Source: Galaxea fascicularis
Lineage: Eukaryota > Cnidaria > Anthozoa > Scleractinia > Euphylliidae
Direction: 5' to 3'
NCBI GenBank assembly: GCA_948470475.1
Contig: OX419338.1
Span: forward strand, 12,118,247 to 12,182,246
DNA: 64,000 nucleotides
Below the pieces are notes generated by a model. The model worked only from the letters and a program-made list of their open reading frames with translations, was not told the DNA's origin and made no database searches. This document shows, piece after piece, positions 34,950 through 45,777 of the stretch. Within the stretch, counting starts at the first letter, position 1; every line of letters starts with the position of its first letter. The translations under genes were made by a program, and so were the position numbers.

Positions 34950-35537
34950 CGCTGTTCCTCATGGCAGAAAGCTTTTTTACAAGCTTGGTAACCATTCCCA
35001 CTGACGACTTTGACCTGGGCTCCAAAGTAGTTTCTGTTAGTTTTTGTTATTATTATTATTATTATATTGTATCTACATTCTTGCAAGATACATCTACAAG
35101 TGAATTCAGCTGTGAACAGGCAAATGCAAGTCTTGACACAAGTTTCATTGGTCTCTGGATTTGCTTGCATATCACTTTCAATTTTAACTGGAAAATGTTC
35201 AAATATTGCAAAAAACCAGCCACTGGGATGGCTATGCAAAAGACCTTCAAATGTGGAGTAACTTCTTACTGAAACATATATCGTCAATATATATCCAATC
35301 ACTGTTATCTCTTATTGCCACCGTAAAATGATGACTTATACATCGAACCACTGCTTTGAGTACATAACGTCGACCTAACACATCCATACTTGTAGGAAAA
35401 AATATCTGATCAATACAATTCGATGACAAATCTACAATTAACACAGTGTTCTAGCATAGAGATATCTCCAGAATGCTCTTGACAAGAATAGCAGTAAAGT
35501 CTACTGCTATTTGGTAATATTACCCCAGTTATAATAC

Positions 35538-35568
<31 letters not shown>

Positions 35569-35790
35569 GATAGTATCAGTATTTCCGCGTAATAGCGTAA
35601 AAGTAACAGCAAAAATGGATGGTATAAAAAAGTTTCCATGACAAAACTGAACACAGTATTCAATGTAAATGTCAGTAAATACAGAATTGGCAGCCATTGT
35701 AGCAAATGAGTTGCAATGTTGCCTCAAATAAGCCCAAACAGGTTCACGAACCGTAGCCATATCTATAATTATGTACATCATATTTTTCTA
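34950..35790 (-). pseudogene. Decayed gene resembling a C19-type (USP-like) protease domain
   Basis: The minus strand, across two frame breaks, reads TVREPVWAYLRQHCNSFATM, then YCYSCQEHSG with HCVNC (a possible zinc knuckle), DLSSNCIDQIFFPTSMDVLG, RRYVLKAVVRCISHHFTVAI, DWIYIDDIC, then SVRSYSTFEGLLHSHPSGWF. The HHFTVAI...WIYIDD arrangement resembles the catalytic His box and following Asp strand of ubiquitin-specific proteases. A one-base T insertion near 35281 separates DDIC from SVRSY, and another shift lies near 35430. The domain call is tentative: the blocks look protein-like and in order, but the family is judged only from the His-box pattern. It may be a retrocopy or part of a transposon-borne gene. 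Confidence 0.45.
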
Positions 35791-36422
35791 ATTGTGCACA
35801 TGTATCCGACAAAGCTTGAAAAAATTCATTACAGTTGATGTCTTTTAGAAAATCCTTAAAAACTGCATACGTAAGTTCAAGAAATGAATCAACTGCACAT
35901 GACAAGTTGCCTGGTTGTGTAAAACATTAATTCATAAAATGTCCTTGAGAACCAGGCCCAGGGTTTTCTCTATATCTTAACAGAGGTTAAACTTGAAATG
36001 TATAATTCGGTGAATCAGATTTTTGTATTTAATTTTGTAAACATTTTTTTTTGGTGAATCATACAGACTCTGCCTGGTTGATACAATAACCTTTACTCTC
36101 ACTTTCCCTTTACCGATGTTTCTACCACTTCTGAACCATAGTTTCAAACAGCTAAAAAAAAACTAGCTCGTTGCAAAAATTGAACAAGAGTAGCTTTGTA
36201 ATTGACAACCAGCTTGTATATTCTTGACGATTTTGGAACACTTTTCTTGAGCAAGCTCTTTATTCCTTTACGGACCTTTCTTTGCCGCAACTTTTGTATA
36301 ATTCTCTTTATTTTTACCCTTGAAGGTTCGCGATTTCTGCTTTGCTTCCAATTGCATTCTTTAACAATAGATCTTACAGTTAATCTATAGTCCCCCGACT
36401 ATTGTTTACCACAGCTTTTAAA
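35791..36422. other. No gene recognised
   Basis: AT-rich; no domain or clear repeat seen. Confidence 0.3.
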
Positions 36423-37023
36423 GTGGGGGGGGGGGGGGACAGGGGGGTCAGAACCCCTCGCCTCCCGTACCCTGCTCTCCCGCTTCCCGTACCTTTATCT
36501 CCCGCCTCCCGCCCTTTTCCGTGCTCCTCCCGTCCCCTGTAAATTGGCAGAGTCGAAACACATCCTAGTCATTTAGCTTCACAATTCTCAAGCATTTCCT
36601 TCATTTGAGATCGCCTGCTCGCCTCACCTTTTTGCAATTTGACAGCTTAGTGCAGCTTTATACGCGACACATAAGCACTCATGTCGTTTGACATTTCATG
36701 ACCTATGACGTAACCACTGTAAACGGGTTTACTATTTCACCGGAAGTAAGCCTGTTTTTCAGCCCAAGCGCAAATTTTCCTTTGCGCGTTTGCTCAGAAG
36801 TCTCAGAAGTGACCGAGAAGACGTTAAATGCAAGTCAAATATATTTTGGGTTCTTGTTTTTGAAAGTATTGTAACATAGTGTTGAATTAAAAAAATTAGC
36901 GTTTCACATTTCTCTCCCGCTTCCCGTCCTCTTAGAACTCCCGCTTCCCGCCCTTTCCTCTCCCGCCTCCCGTACCCCTCCCGACCCCTATTCTCCCGGG
37001 CTCCCGCCCCCCTGTCACCCCCC
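36423..37023. mobile_element. C-rich TIR element flanked by TTTAAA
   Basis: The left end is a run of G followed by ACAGGGGGG; the right end is CCCCCCTGTCACCCCCC. TTTAAA lies at both 36417-36422 and 37024-37029, a likely target duplication. CTCCCGCCTCCCGTACC-like phrases repeat on both inner flanks (36455-36540 and 36905-37010) in the same orientation, giving strong strand asymmetry. Non-coding, 601 bp. Confidence 0.65.
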
Positions 37024-37506
37024 TTTAAAAACCTTTCACAAACGGGAGGTAAGGTAAACATTGTACAGCATGCTTGTGCCGTAAGACAAAGTTGCAATAA
37101 CCCCACCATCGGGGCTTATAAATGCTGTCACTAACGACTGATTCCGGCAAAAGCAAAGTTATAAATGCAACCCCACCACCATCGACAGTTTCATCTCGAT
37201 GAGTGACTGGGGCTAGGAGACACTTTTGAGTCTGTTTATTTATCTGTGGCACGGATACCTGCGCTTTGACCCGTGGATTTCGCTGACCTGTGAAATTTGA
37301 ATATCTTTCATTGTACTCACATTTCTTTCGTTTACAGCTGTTCTGTCTCTCATTTGGTTTTTACGATTTTAGTCAAACTAGCGTCATTCAAACGTTTGCT
37401 ATTGTCATTGTTTAATGTAAACCCTTCTGGTAGCGGATTTCTGTTGATTTTCTCCGTATTTGAAACTTTAAGACTTCACAATAAGCTCACACTAGGCTTA
37501 TTAAAT

Positions 37507-37650
37507 TACACTCGACCTCCGTCAAACTTCAATACTCACGGCCTCTGCCAAATGTATACACGACCTCTGTCACACTTCAATAAACACGGCCTCCGCCAAA
37601 TGTATACACGACCTCTGTCACACTTCAATAAACACGGCCTCCGCCAAACG
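37507..37650. repeat. 48-bp tandem repeat, three copies
   Basis: The unit begins GTATACACGACCTCTGTCAC and continues ACTTCAATAAACACGGCC; the last two units are nearly identical. 48 is a multiple of three, so one frame stays open across it by chance (37297-37695). Confidence 0.9.
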
Positions 37651-38193
37651 CTCTCAGCTCTCAAGTTACTTCTTTTTTCTTTCTTACTTCTCTAAGACAC
37701 TCTGACTTACTTCTTTACTTTTAGACTCTCCTTCTTTACTCTAAGAGAAACTCTAAAGCTACACCGATCGGCTTATATACTTAGCATCAAAAGGTTCTAG
37801 AACTTTCCGGCTCGACTAAATAAAGAAACATTACAATGAAAAAATATTTACAGTTACATACGCAAACGGCTTAAAATAGAATTGCAGAATCACGATGATA
37901 CGGTACTAATTAAATATGCAGAAGATTCTAGACACTTCCAGACAGTAACGCGAGTCACGCAATAATTTTCGTAACAGTAAGTTAGTTCGGTAAGAACTCG
38001 GAAAGTGTTCGGAAATTCGATCAATCAACGACTCCTTCTGGCAACTGGTTTTGGGTTCTGGAGGCTTTACCGTCGGGCGCAATTCGATCAGTAATCGGGT
38101 GGAATCGTTGAAACTCAAACCATGTGCTCTTCGTTTCCCTTTGATTCGTTCAGAGAGCTGAGATACGCAGGATCGGCACCCAGATGGCTTTGT
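37651..38193. other. No gene recognised
   Basis: The minus-strand frame through 37906-38160 (with RIKGKRRAHGLSFNDSTRLL) has no recognised domain. The part beyond 38198 lies in an LTR, so it is not a clean gene. Confidence 0.3.
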
Positions 38194-38197
38194 ATAC

Positions 38198-38325
38198 TGT
38201 AGCGTTCCACTAATCCCAAAAGGAGGAAAAGAGAACAACGAGAACCGATACTGTATTTGTTTATATTTCTTCCACAGAACAACCCAGTACGCATGCGTAC
38301 ATACCTACACGCGCATACCGTTACA
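38198..38325 (-). repeat. 3' LTR of the TRIM-like element
   Basis: 128 bp, about 93% identical to 38830-38956 by eye. It contains ATACTGTATTTGTTTATATT and ACGCATGCGTAC; the 7% divergence implies an old insertion. Confidence 0.75.
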
Positions 38326-38829
38326 CAATTCCCCCCTGTAATAGCCACTGCCATCAGTGCCTTATAACGCTCCGAAACAACAACACAACTGTTAACCCAT
38401 CTGCTTGACTAGTACACGGTTCTTGTACCCCTGCTCACGAGCACTATTCATTGCGGATCTACTTCACGGAAATCAAAGGAATGTTTTTCGGCGGCCTTTC
38501 CTCAGTCAATACTAAATATTCAGTTCAACTGTTATTCGACCTGAGCCTACTCAATGAAGGCAGAGTGTCTCCGTGGCTCTTTAAGGCACTCAATTAGTTT
38601 TCAAAACGGTGACCCATTCACCAAAACGTTATGGCACCTTCACTCTTATTCTTCCTCGGCCGCTCTGTCCTTCTTCTGTCAATGTCTCTGGAATTTGAAG
38701 CTCTTCCTTGCCCACGTCTGCACTACCTCCTCCACTAGGTTCCTTAGCTCCCCTGTCCGCAACACCTCCCGTGTTCGATAAACAATCCTCTTGCTCTGAG
38801 TGGTTACCAAAGCCATCGCTGCCACCAGT

Positions 38830-38956
38830 TGAAGCGTTCCACTAATCCCAAAAAAAGGAGAAGAGAACAACGAGAACCGGTACTGTATTTGTTTATATTT
38901 CTTCCACACAACAACCCAATACGCATGCGTACATACCTACACGCGCATGCGTTACA
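38830..38956 (-). repeat. 5' LTR of the TRIM-like element
   Basis: 127 bp, starting TGTAACGCATGCG on the minus strand and ending CGCTTCA, two bases before the primer-binding-site-like motif. Confidence 0.75.
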
Positions 38957-40814
38957 ATACAATAATTTTGTACTCATTTGAACCCACTCAGTGTCCCAAG
39001 TACTTCATCGCAGAGTATTATTGAGATTCTATGGTGGTCTAGTGTCGAGTCTAGTGAGGTTTTACCCGGAGATTGTACGTACAGGAAAAATGTCGGCTGC
39101 TAGTGAGTCATGTTAGTTTGAAAATTCTGCGCGGGAGGCGTGTGTTGCGCGATCTGTACGCTTTATAAGCCTTTTTCACCCACAAGCATAGTTCGCGCGT
39201 AGGAAACAAGTTTTTGTTTGGTAAACTGGTCATTTTAAGCCTGAAGCACGATTTCAAACGGGCTTTCTATGTTTAGTAGAACCCTAGATAATAATTTCTG
39301 ACTTTTTGAGCGGCAAATTTGTATGACTCTTGTGATTATAACGGACAATGTGAACATTAGTAGCGCTATCGAATGGCAATTCCAGCAAGACTTCAAGACC
39401 GACGAGAATTCTTTTCCCTGTACACTTTTGGGTCCAAGAATATAATTTCTGTATTCGATATTTCAGTTTAATCTTGGCTTTCAGTTCCACGGCTACTTTG
39501 TTTACGTGGGATGAGACCGGAAAGAAACGGATTGAAAGATGCGATCCAATTCAGACAATTCGACTAGAAGTGTGAATTTGTAGTGATTTATGTATACTGA
39601 TGCATGGTTTACGATGATCCTCTTAACTTTTAAAAGTTCTTTGCATTATTTCGCTCTCCGCCTGGGGTACTTTTGTCATTCGGTGCGCGAACGATTGATT
39701 GATTGATTGATTCCATTCTCGTCCCCAGAGCTCACGATCCTTCTGGCCTGCGGCAGAAATCGAGAGCTCTGGCCAGTTCCGAAATATGCGCAGTCGCAGT
39801 GAAGGCGCATTTTTGTAGCCGTTAGCAACCACTATTGTTTCAAACTTCTGAGTTTGCGAAGAAAAGCCGGAGGTCCGTGATTCACGGACTTCGGGGTTTG
39901 GAACCAGCCAGAGATCTCGATCTCTGCCGGAGGCCAGAAGGAACGTGGGCTCTGGGGACGAAAATGGATCGATTCGAATGGCTGCCGGTTTCGGGGGAAA
40001 TTTTACTGATCAGCTTTCTTACTTGCTGACGCGTTCATTGATCATATTTCTCGCGCTTGGTATATGAGTAAACTGTGTCCGGCTAGCCAATGAAAATGCT
40101 GAAAATCTAATATCCGGAGTTCAGTTTAATAAAATAGATTATCCTGTGTTGAGCAGTAAGTGCAGAATTAGCCATTGTAAGATCACATGATCTGCAAATT
40201 CTTCTGCTGTTTCCCATTGTAGTAGGTAAGCTCTAGTCTAACGCGCATGAAAACGTTCCTTGTCATCAAGATAAGGATCTATCGTGTGGCACCTAGCGTA
40301 GCGTTTAGAAATCAAAATTAGCACCAAAAAATTCCCACCATTCAAAACGAGAGGGTCTCCAAGGATAATTCAAAAATAAAACAAACCAAAACATAATGGC
40401 GAAACCCTTTTACGTTCGAGTCAAGAGATAATACCTTACGGTGGAAGGGAACAATGTCCCAACAACTTGACGAAACTAGTACAAAAAGGAAAACGGTTAA
40501 GTTCTTTTAATGGCTGTTCATGCAATACAATCACAAAATTACAACTGCAAAATCCGCACAATCATCGGCAAAAGTTTAGATCGGTCGCAAACAAGACGAA
40601 GAGGGATATGCCCGAACAAAGTAATCAAAACAAACGGTTTCACATCCTGTGCTTTTGTACAAAAAGTGCTTATTTATCGAAAACTGTAGAAAACTAGCAC
40701 GTATGACAAGGGTAATTCTACGTCATAACAAGAAAACCTGACTAAAATGTTCAAGGGAGTTAATTATCACCTCTTCGTTTCGCTTTGAACAGTGGTCTTG
40801 ACTTTTGGTTTTCT
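38957..40814. other. No gene; 3' flank of HMGL/EF gene 2 from about 40200
   Basis: A partly inverted pair lies at about 39722-39785 and 39905-39960 (CCAGAGCTC...CTGGCC against GGCCAG...CTCTGGGGACG), a coral-type miniature remnant. From about 40200 the sequence is the duplicated flank of gene 1. On the minus strand an AATAAA overlaps the stop codon of gene 2 (40812-40817), a possible poly(A) signal. Confidence 0.45.
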
Positions 40815-43106
40815 TTATTCATCCTGTTTAAGGACCTCGTCTTGCATGGCTGGAATGAGGCCCTTACGGAAGGCAATGGACAACAGCTCCTCGGGAGTCT
40901 TGGTCTCAGGATATTGGCGAATGGCCCACTTCAGGTATAAAGCGAACTCTTCCCAATCCACTGTTCCATCTTTATCCATGTCGATGGCTTTCAAGGCGCG
41001 CTTTGTCTCGTCACATCTGTAGCAACCAAAGTACGGGCCCAAGAATCCATTGTAGAAAGCATCGAACTCCAACTTGTTATCTCTCTTCGCATCATCTCTC
41101 AGATCCCACTCATTCCACATCGCATGAATCTTAGCAATCACTTCTTGAGCGTGGACCTTTGTTAGCTCTTCTGCGGCGATGACCTCACTCATTTTCTCAG
41201 TGAGCTTCCCTCCAGACCGATCAAACAGTATTGCGAGACCTACGGCACTCATGTACTCCTCTTTCCTGTTCTGGTGCAAATCTTCCAACATCACTTCCAG
41301 CATCCTTTGGCCACGTTCTTCTGTAAACTGGGGATCTTCGCCAAAGACGTTTTTCAGCCTGGTCGCAACCATCCCAGGGGATGCAAGAGTTGACATTCTC
41401 ATGATAGGTTTTTCACCGAAGAAGTCAGCCATGCTAAACTCCTTCTTGCTTGGAGCGAAGTTTGGCATGCCGAAGACCATGTCCAGGGCTCGCTCGCCGT
41501 AAACAACCTGCCTGTCATATGCATCGACACCTGTGGTGATTCTGGTGACCTCTTGTGGCGCCTCTCGCAGCTTTGTACAGTTGTACTGTTTAAGCACCTT
41601 TTTGTTTCCCATGCGGATGAGGTTCATCAGCATCACACTGGAACAGGAATGACCCATTGACGCTCCCTCTATAATAAGACTTGCCCAGATACCGTTTGCG
41701 CCATTGGCAATGCATTCCAACTGGGTGCTGTCCGCCAGTCCCCATTGCTCGTGCACATGGACGAGAAGGTGCCCTTCTGTAAACCCGCACTCATCCATTT
41801 CTTTGCGAACGGCTTTGGTCCACGCAGCAAGCTCTTCAGGGAGGTATTTGCCAGATTCTTCAAACACTAAGCCAAACGGACGCTGACCTGGCGGCAGAGA
41901 GGACAGGTACCTTACCACCTTGAAGATGCGCTTGGGCTTCTTAATCATACCATCTGGGAGGTCGCGTAGGTTGATGAAAATTTTGGCATCTAGAGCGAGA
42001 TTTTCACGGCACCATGCCATCCTCTGCGAGAGCAGCTTGTTGATGGCTTCAACTTTGAACTTTTTGTAGTCGATCCCTGCCCACACCAAGTCGGCTTCGA
42101 TGATGGCGTTCTTTATGCCGAGGTCTTTCATTTTGCGCAGGCCAATTGGAATGGTTTCGGTATCAGGAACCCTGTTTTTGTCAACAGATTCCAGGAATTC
42201 CGAGAATGCATACAAGTTGGTGAAGTCCTCGCCTTTTTCTTTCAGCTGACGAATGAAGGTGTCTCCCAAGCGCGTCATGTGGGAGAAGGAGGCGACAATG
42301 ATGTGCTTGAACCCAACCCTTTTTACCTTGAAAAAAAGTTAATATGAACTACTTGAAATAAAGGATACCTGCAATACTGTATTTTAAACTACTCCCTCAA
42401 TTTTATCTTCTGAGCGCGGTAGTTTGGTCCTTATAACCAGTTGAAGCGTTGACCTTTTTAGTGTGCTGGGGAAGCATGTATTTGGGTCGATAGACATAAG
42501 ATTCATAGTTAGTGTACGCGTCGGTTGCAGATGAGTGAACAAGGTGTCTGACACTTTTTCGGTCTTATCGATAAGGTTCGCTCTCATTTCTTTGTTTAAG
42601 TAAAGAACGTTTGAAAGAGTAAAAGCTTTGAAAAGGTGATTACAACAATAAAGAATGAAAAGAGAACGGAACTAAACTGGTGGAGTGCAATGGTTGAAGA
42701 AGATGGCTTAATTGGATGACCTTTAATGAGCTACACATGGCGACGACAAAGGCTAAAAATCTAAAAGGCTGTAAATATTTTTTAAAACAGGGATATAACA
42801 AATCGTACCGAATTCGTTTATTAGAATGAAATTCCTGGCTTTTCTTGAAGACTCGCGGGCGGAAAATAGGACCGAGATCAATAAAATAGCAGGAACAGTA
42901 GCACGAACGTTCTGGCGTACCTGCTCGTAGATTTTCCACTTGTTGTCGATGGTGTGGCCTCGCAGCTGACCCACTGTGCTCTCGCGGAGGGAATTGTCTA
43001 AAACAAACAGCTCTATTTGCCTGAGAGCTTTTCGCTTATCTTTCGCCTCATCTATGTCCTCTTTCATCTTCTGAACTTTGATTTTAAGCTGTGCCTTCAA
43101 GGACAT
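40815..43106 (-). CDS. HMGL-like barrel protein with C-terminal EF-hand, paralogue 2
   Basis: Two coding exons: 42921-43106 (62 codons) and 40815-42326 (503 codons plus stop), phase-0 intron of 594 bp (CAG|GTACGC ... TTTCAAG|GTA). The product is 565 residues, about 95% identical to paralogue 1. The key residues are retained: DNSLRE at 37-42, HVHEQWGLAD at 252-261, and the EF-hand loop DMDKDGTVDWEE near 511-522. A one-residue length difference falls in the degenerate first EF-like loop (RDDAKRDNKLEF). Charge-altering changes cluster in the helical linker before the EF-hand (for example HAQEVIAKIHAMWNEW). The intact frame and conserved splice sites indicate that both copies are functional. The role is presumably a calcium-responsive metallolyase or a binding protein derived from one. 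Confidence 0.85.
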
Positions 43107-43310
43107 GGTTCAAATGCCTGTGTAGTGAGACAAAGTAAAAGTTAGATTCAAGATAGCTTCCAGATTCTCTGAAGACGGAACCACCTCTCTCGACAACCGC
43201 AAATCCTTTTTATGGTTCTCTCAGGGTTGAGGGGAACTCTACCTCGGAATCAAACTACGCTTGGGTCCCCGCACTTTTTTGCCGCTGTTGAAGACCTAGT
43301 CTGAGTTAAC

Positions 43311-43520
43311 TACAGTCGAACCTGTGTTAAGCGACCGCGATACTCTATTAAGCAGTCAGTTTACCAAAGTCTCGGAATGTTTCTCTTAGGCACTGTACAA
43401 CTGCTGTCCTGTATTTACCCGACACCTCGATCAAGTGGCTGCGGTCGCGTTTTCCGAGGTCCCAACAGGTTATTTATCACTTATCACTTCTTTTAAAAGG
43501 TCGCTTTGTTAGAATGAGCC
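43311..43520. mobile_element. Possible pogo/Tigger-like miniature remnant upstream of gene 2
   Basis: Starts CAGTCGAACCTGTGTTAAGC, matching the position and text of 12285 upstream of gene 1. This suggests the element was present before the segmental duplication. The right end is unclear. Confidence 0.4.
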
Positions 43521-44739
43521 ATAGCTGTGCGCTAGATAGGTATTGTGCATGGCGTTTAATTACAAGAATGGGGGAGAAAACCCTTTGGGGTGAATTTGTT
43601 GGATACTTCGCCTTGTCACTATTTTGTTAAATTCTTGTTACTCTCAGGTTGGTCAAACTTGTATTTCATGGTCAATCTCCGCTAATACATGTTTGACTGT
43701 CGTGTAAACTCTTTATTATTAGAAAATTTGAATAAGAATGTTGAGGTTGAAATTGACCCAGATTTTAAGAACATGCTTAATAACGTACCCAGCACGCGAC
43801 TAAGACAAGGCATTTTTAACTCGGAAATTGGGAAATACACTCTTGTCTTATATAAGAATTTTATAAGAATATTAAGAATAGGGAGATTTAACATTGCATT
43901 TACTGCATTTACGGCCAACGGCAAACGTCAAGCTGAAATTTGCCGTTTACCAAAAACTCGTGAAATTTGTTTTTAGCTTATACTTTGTCTGTTAGAGCAG
44001 CCACTAAATCAGAGAAATAAGCTAGAATAAGAGAGTTTTTCTTGGTTTTATGACAAGCAGCAGCCTGCCGTTTGCCGTTGGCCGTAAACACGATGCTAAA
44101 TCTCTAATACTTTAAGAATAAACGCGAGGCTGAGATTTGGAAAGAACATAATTTTGTCTGGTGCAAATTTGAAAATACAGTGTACAATACAAGTATACGT
44201 TCTTAAGTAAAAAGGTATGAAATTCTTCCTTTTCCAAACGGCAAAGCTAGCCAAAAAAACCAAAACCCAAAAACAGCACTAGTACTAGCCGTTTCAGGTT
44301 TGATGCTAATAACATTTCTGCCAGAAGTTAGGTGTGTCATACTGGGCTTCATACGCTGCAATCTAAGAATATACAACGAATATTTTCAGCCTAAAATTGG
44401 CAGAAAAACTCTTGAAATTCCGAGTAAAAGGTGTGGAGCTGTTTTCACAGTTTGCTCACTCGATTCCTGTTAACGCATAAATTCGGGCATGATCCGCAAG
44501 CAGCACAAAACGCTCGGCCTATATCCCTTGAAACCGCAGCCAATGTTTTCTATGTTTTGTGAGCTATTGTTCTGCCATGCGCTGTTGTTTCCAACCTTTT
44601 ATTGCTTTTGTTTTGAGTCATTCACAAGTTTCACACCGAGGTTGAGCCATTTTTTTACCGTTTGGAAATTAAAATTCATAGCATATTAGTTGAAAATAAT
44701 ATTGGCCTGGCTTTGACCTTTGATGACAAATTATATCCA
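43521..44739. other. No gene recognised
   Basis: GCCGTTTGCCGTTGGCCGTA (44067) is an inverted partial copy of TACGGCCAACGGCAAACG (43910). Otherwise AT-rich sequence without a supported gene. Confidence 0.35.
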
Positions 44740-45640
44740 AATAAAATCTGACCTGAAAATCCCCATGAAACTTTCTAAAGAAGCCATAGACTATTATTTG
44801 ATTCCAGTCCGTAGTAAAATAAGCAATCCTTGGCCAAACGTTAGTCGAAGTGTTGCCTTGGTCAAACTAATTAGCATAGTCTTTTCAAAAGCTCTAGAAA
44901 CAATATCTTACGACTAACTCGAGACTATTACTCAAGCTAAGAAAAGCAGCTTGTAAATTACTGATGACTTGAGAGAATCAACTATTAACGCTTGATTGAT
45001 AAGCCTGTGCAGCCTCAACATAGCAAATTCTAGGAGATTCCTGGGAAATTCTTAGAAACTGGCACAGAGCACTTAAGTCTCACGCGCTGCGCATAAAACT
45101 CGCGCGTTTCAGGTTTTTGGTCTAAATAGTTCATTTTCAGGAAGAAAAGCGCTGCGGCTTAAGTTAAGCAACTACCGAAGCATTGTAACCGGCGTTGAAC
45201 GCCTTCAGAGCCACAGCAGACGGCTACGCCATCAAAAATCAACTTGAGAGCTCCACTGGCATCGGCCAGGTTACGGTGTGAATACTTAGAAGGAAAATGT
45301 GATGAACAAACACTCAGAATAATTCGCGCGGAAGATATTTGGGTGATAAGATGGTTTTGGAATGCAATGTTTGGTCTTGAAGGGAAATTTCAGATAAATC
45401 ATTGCAATATCGAAATTTGCCACCTGTGGCTTTACAGAGTTACTTCGTAAACTATTGCTGGTAGATATTTAAATAACACTTGCCTGAGGAAGTAGATGCA
45501 ACGAAAATTAACTGCAAACGGTTCGGAGAGAGTCGTCCCCTTCGCCTTGATTACTCCGGCCAATGCAATGACTTTTTGGTGAGGAGGCTTTTAACGGCAG
45601 CCAAGGTGTTTAGTGACGTAATTCATGCCGCTGTAATCAG
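44740..45640 (+). repeat. Diverged third copy of the 1.66-kb repeat
   Basis: Shares ATCTTACGACTAACTCGAGA-like text, GCTTGATTGAT, GAACAAACACTC, and CACTTGCCTGAGGAAG near the right end, in the same order as 16269-17440 and 20887-22090. It lacks the block dense in CCGTTCGGCG motifs, so that block is an insertion in the other two copies or a deletion here. Confidence 0.65.
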
Positions 45641-45777
45641 CCGGCTCCGTGCAAAGGACAAAATCGCACAAGTTTGCAAATATTTTGTGGATTTCATGCC
45701 GTAATTCATGCCGCTGTAATCAGCCGGCTCCGTGCAAAGGACAAAATCGCACAAGTTTGCAAATATTTTGTGGATTT
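45618..45777. repeat. 83-bp tandem duplication
   Basis: GTAATTCATGCCGCTGTAAT begins at 45618 and again at 45701; both copies run to TATTTTGTGGATTT and are almost identical, so the duplication is recent. The overlapping short frames are artefacts. Confidence 0.9.

Larger units (their letters stand above)
38198..38956 (-). mobile_element. TRIM-like miniature LTR retrotransposon
   Basis: Two direct repeats (38198-38325 and 38830-38956) begin TGTAAC and end in a CA (TACA/TTCA) on the minus strand. The 4-bp sequence ATAC flanks both outer ends (38194-38197 and 38957-38960). Inside the minus-strand 5' LTR lies a primer-site-like TGGTGGCAGCG (38817-38827); before the 3' LTR is a purine tract ACAGGGGGGAA (38329-38339). 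The 504-bp interior encodes no gag or pol. Size, LTR length and signals fit a terminal-repeat retrotransposon in miniature, mobilised by an autonomous partner elsewhere. Confidence 0.8.

Noticed and set aside
36759..37109. Arg/Gly/Glu-rich minus-strand frame
   Set aside because: Translation of the C-rich arrays within the TTTAAA-flanked element.
37297..37695. 132-codon plus-strand frame
   Set aside because: The second half is the 48-bp tandem repeat and the first half has no recognisable content.
38115..38354. Minus-strand frames extending out of the LTR region
   Set aside because: They cross an LTR boundary of the miniature element and have no domain.
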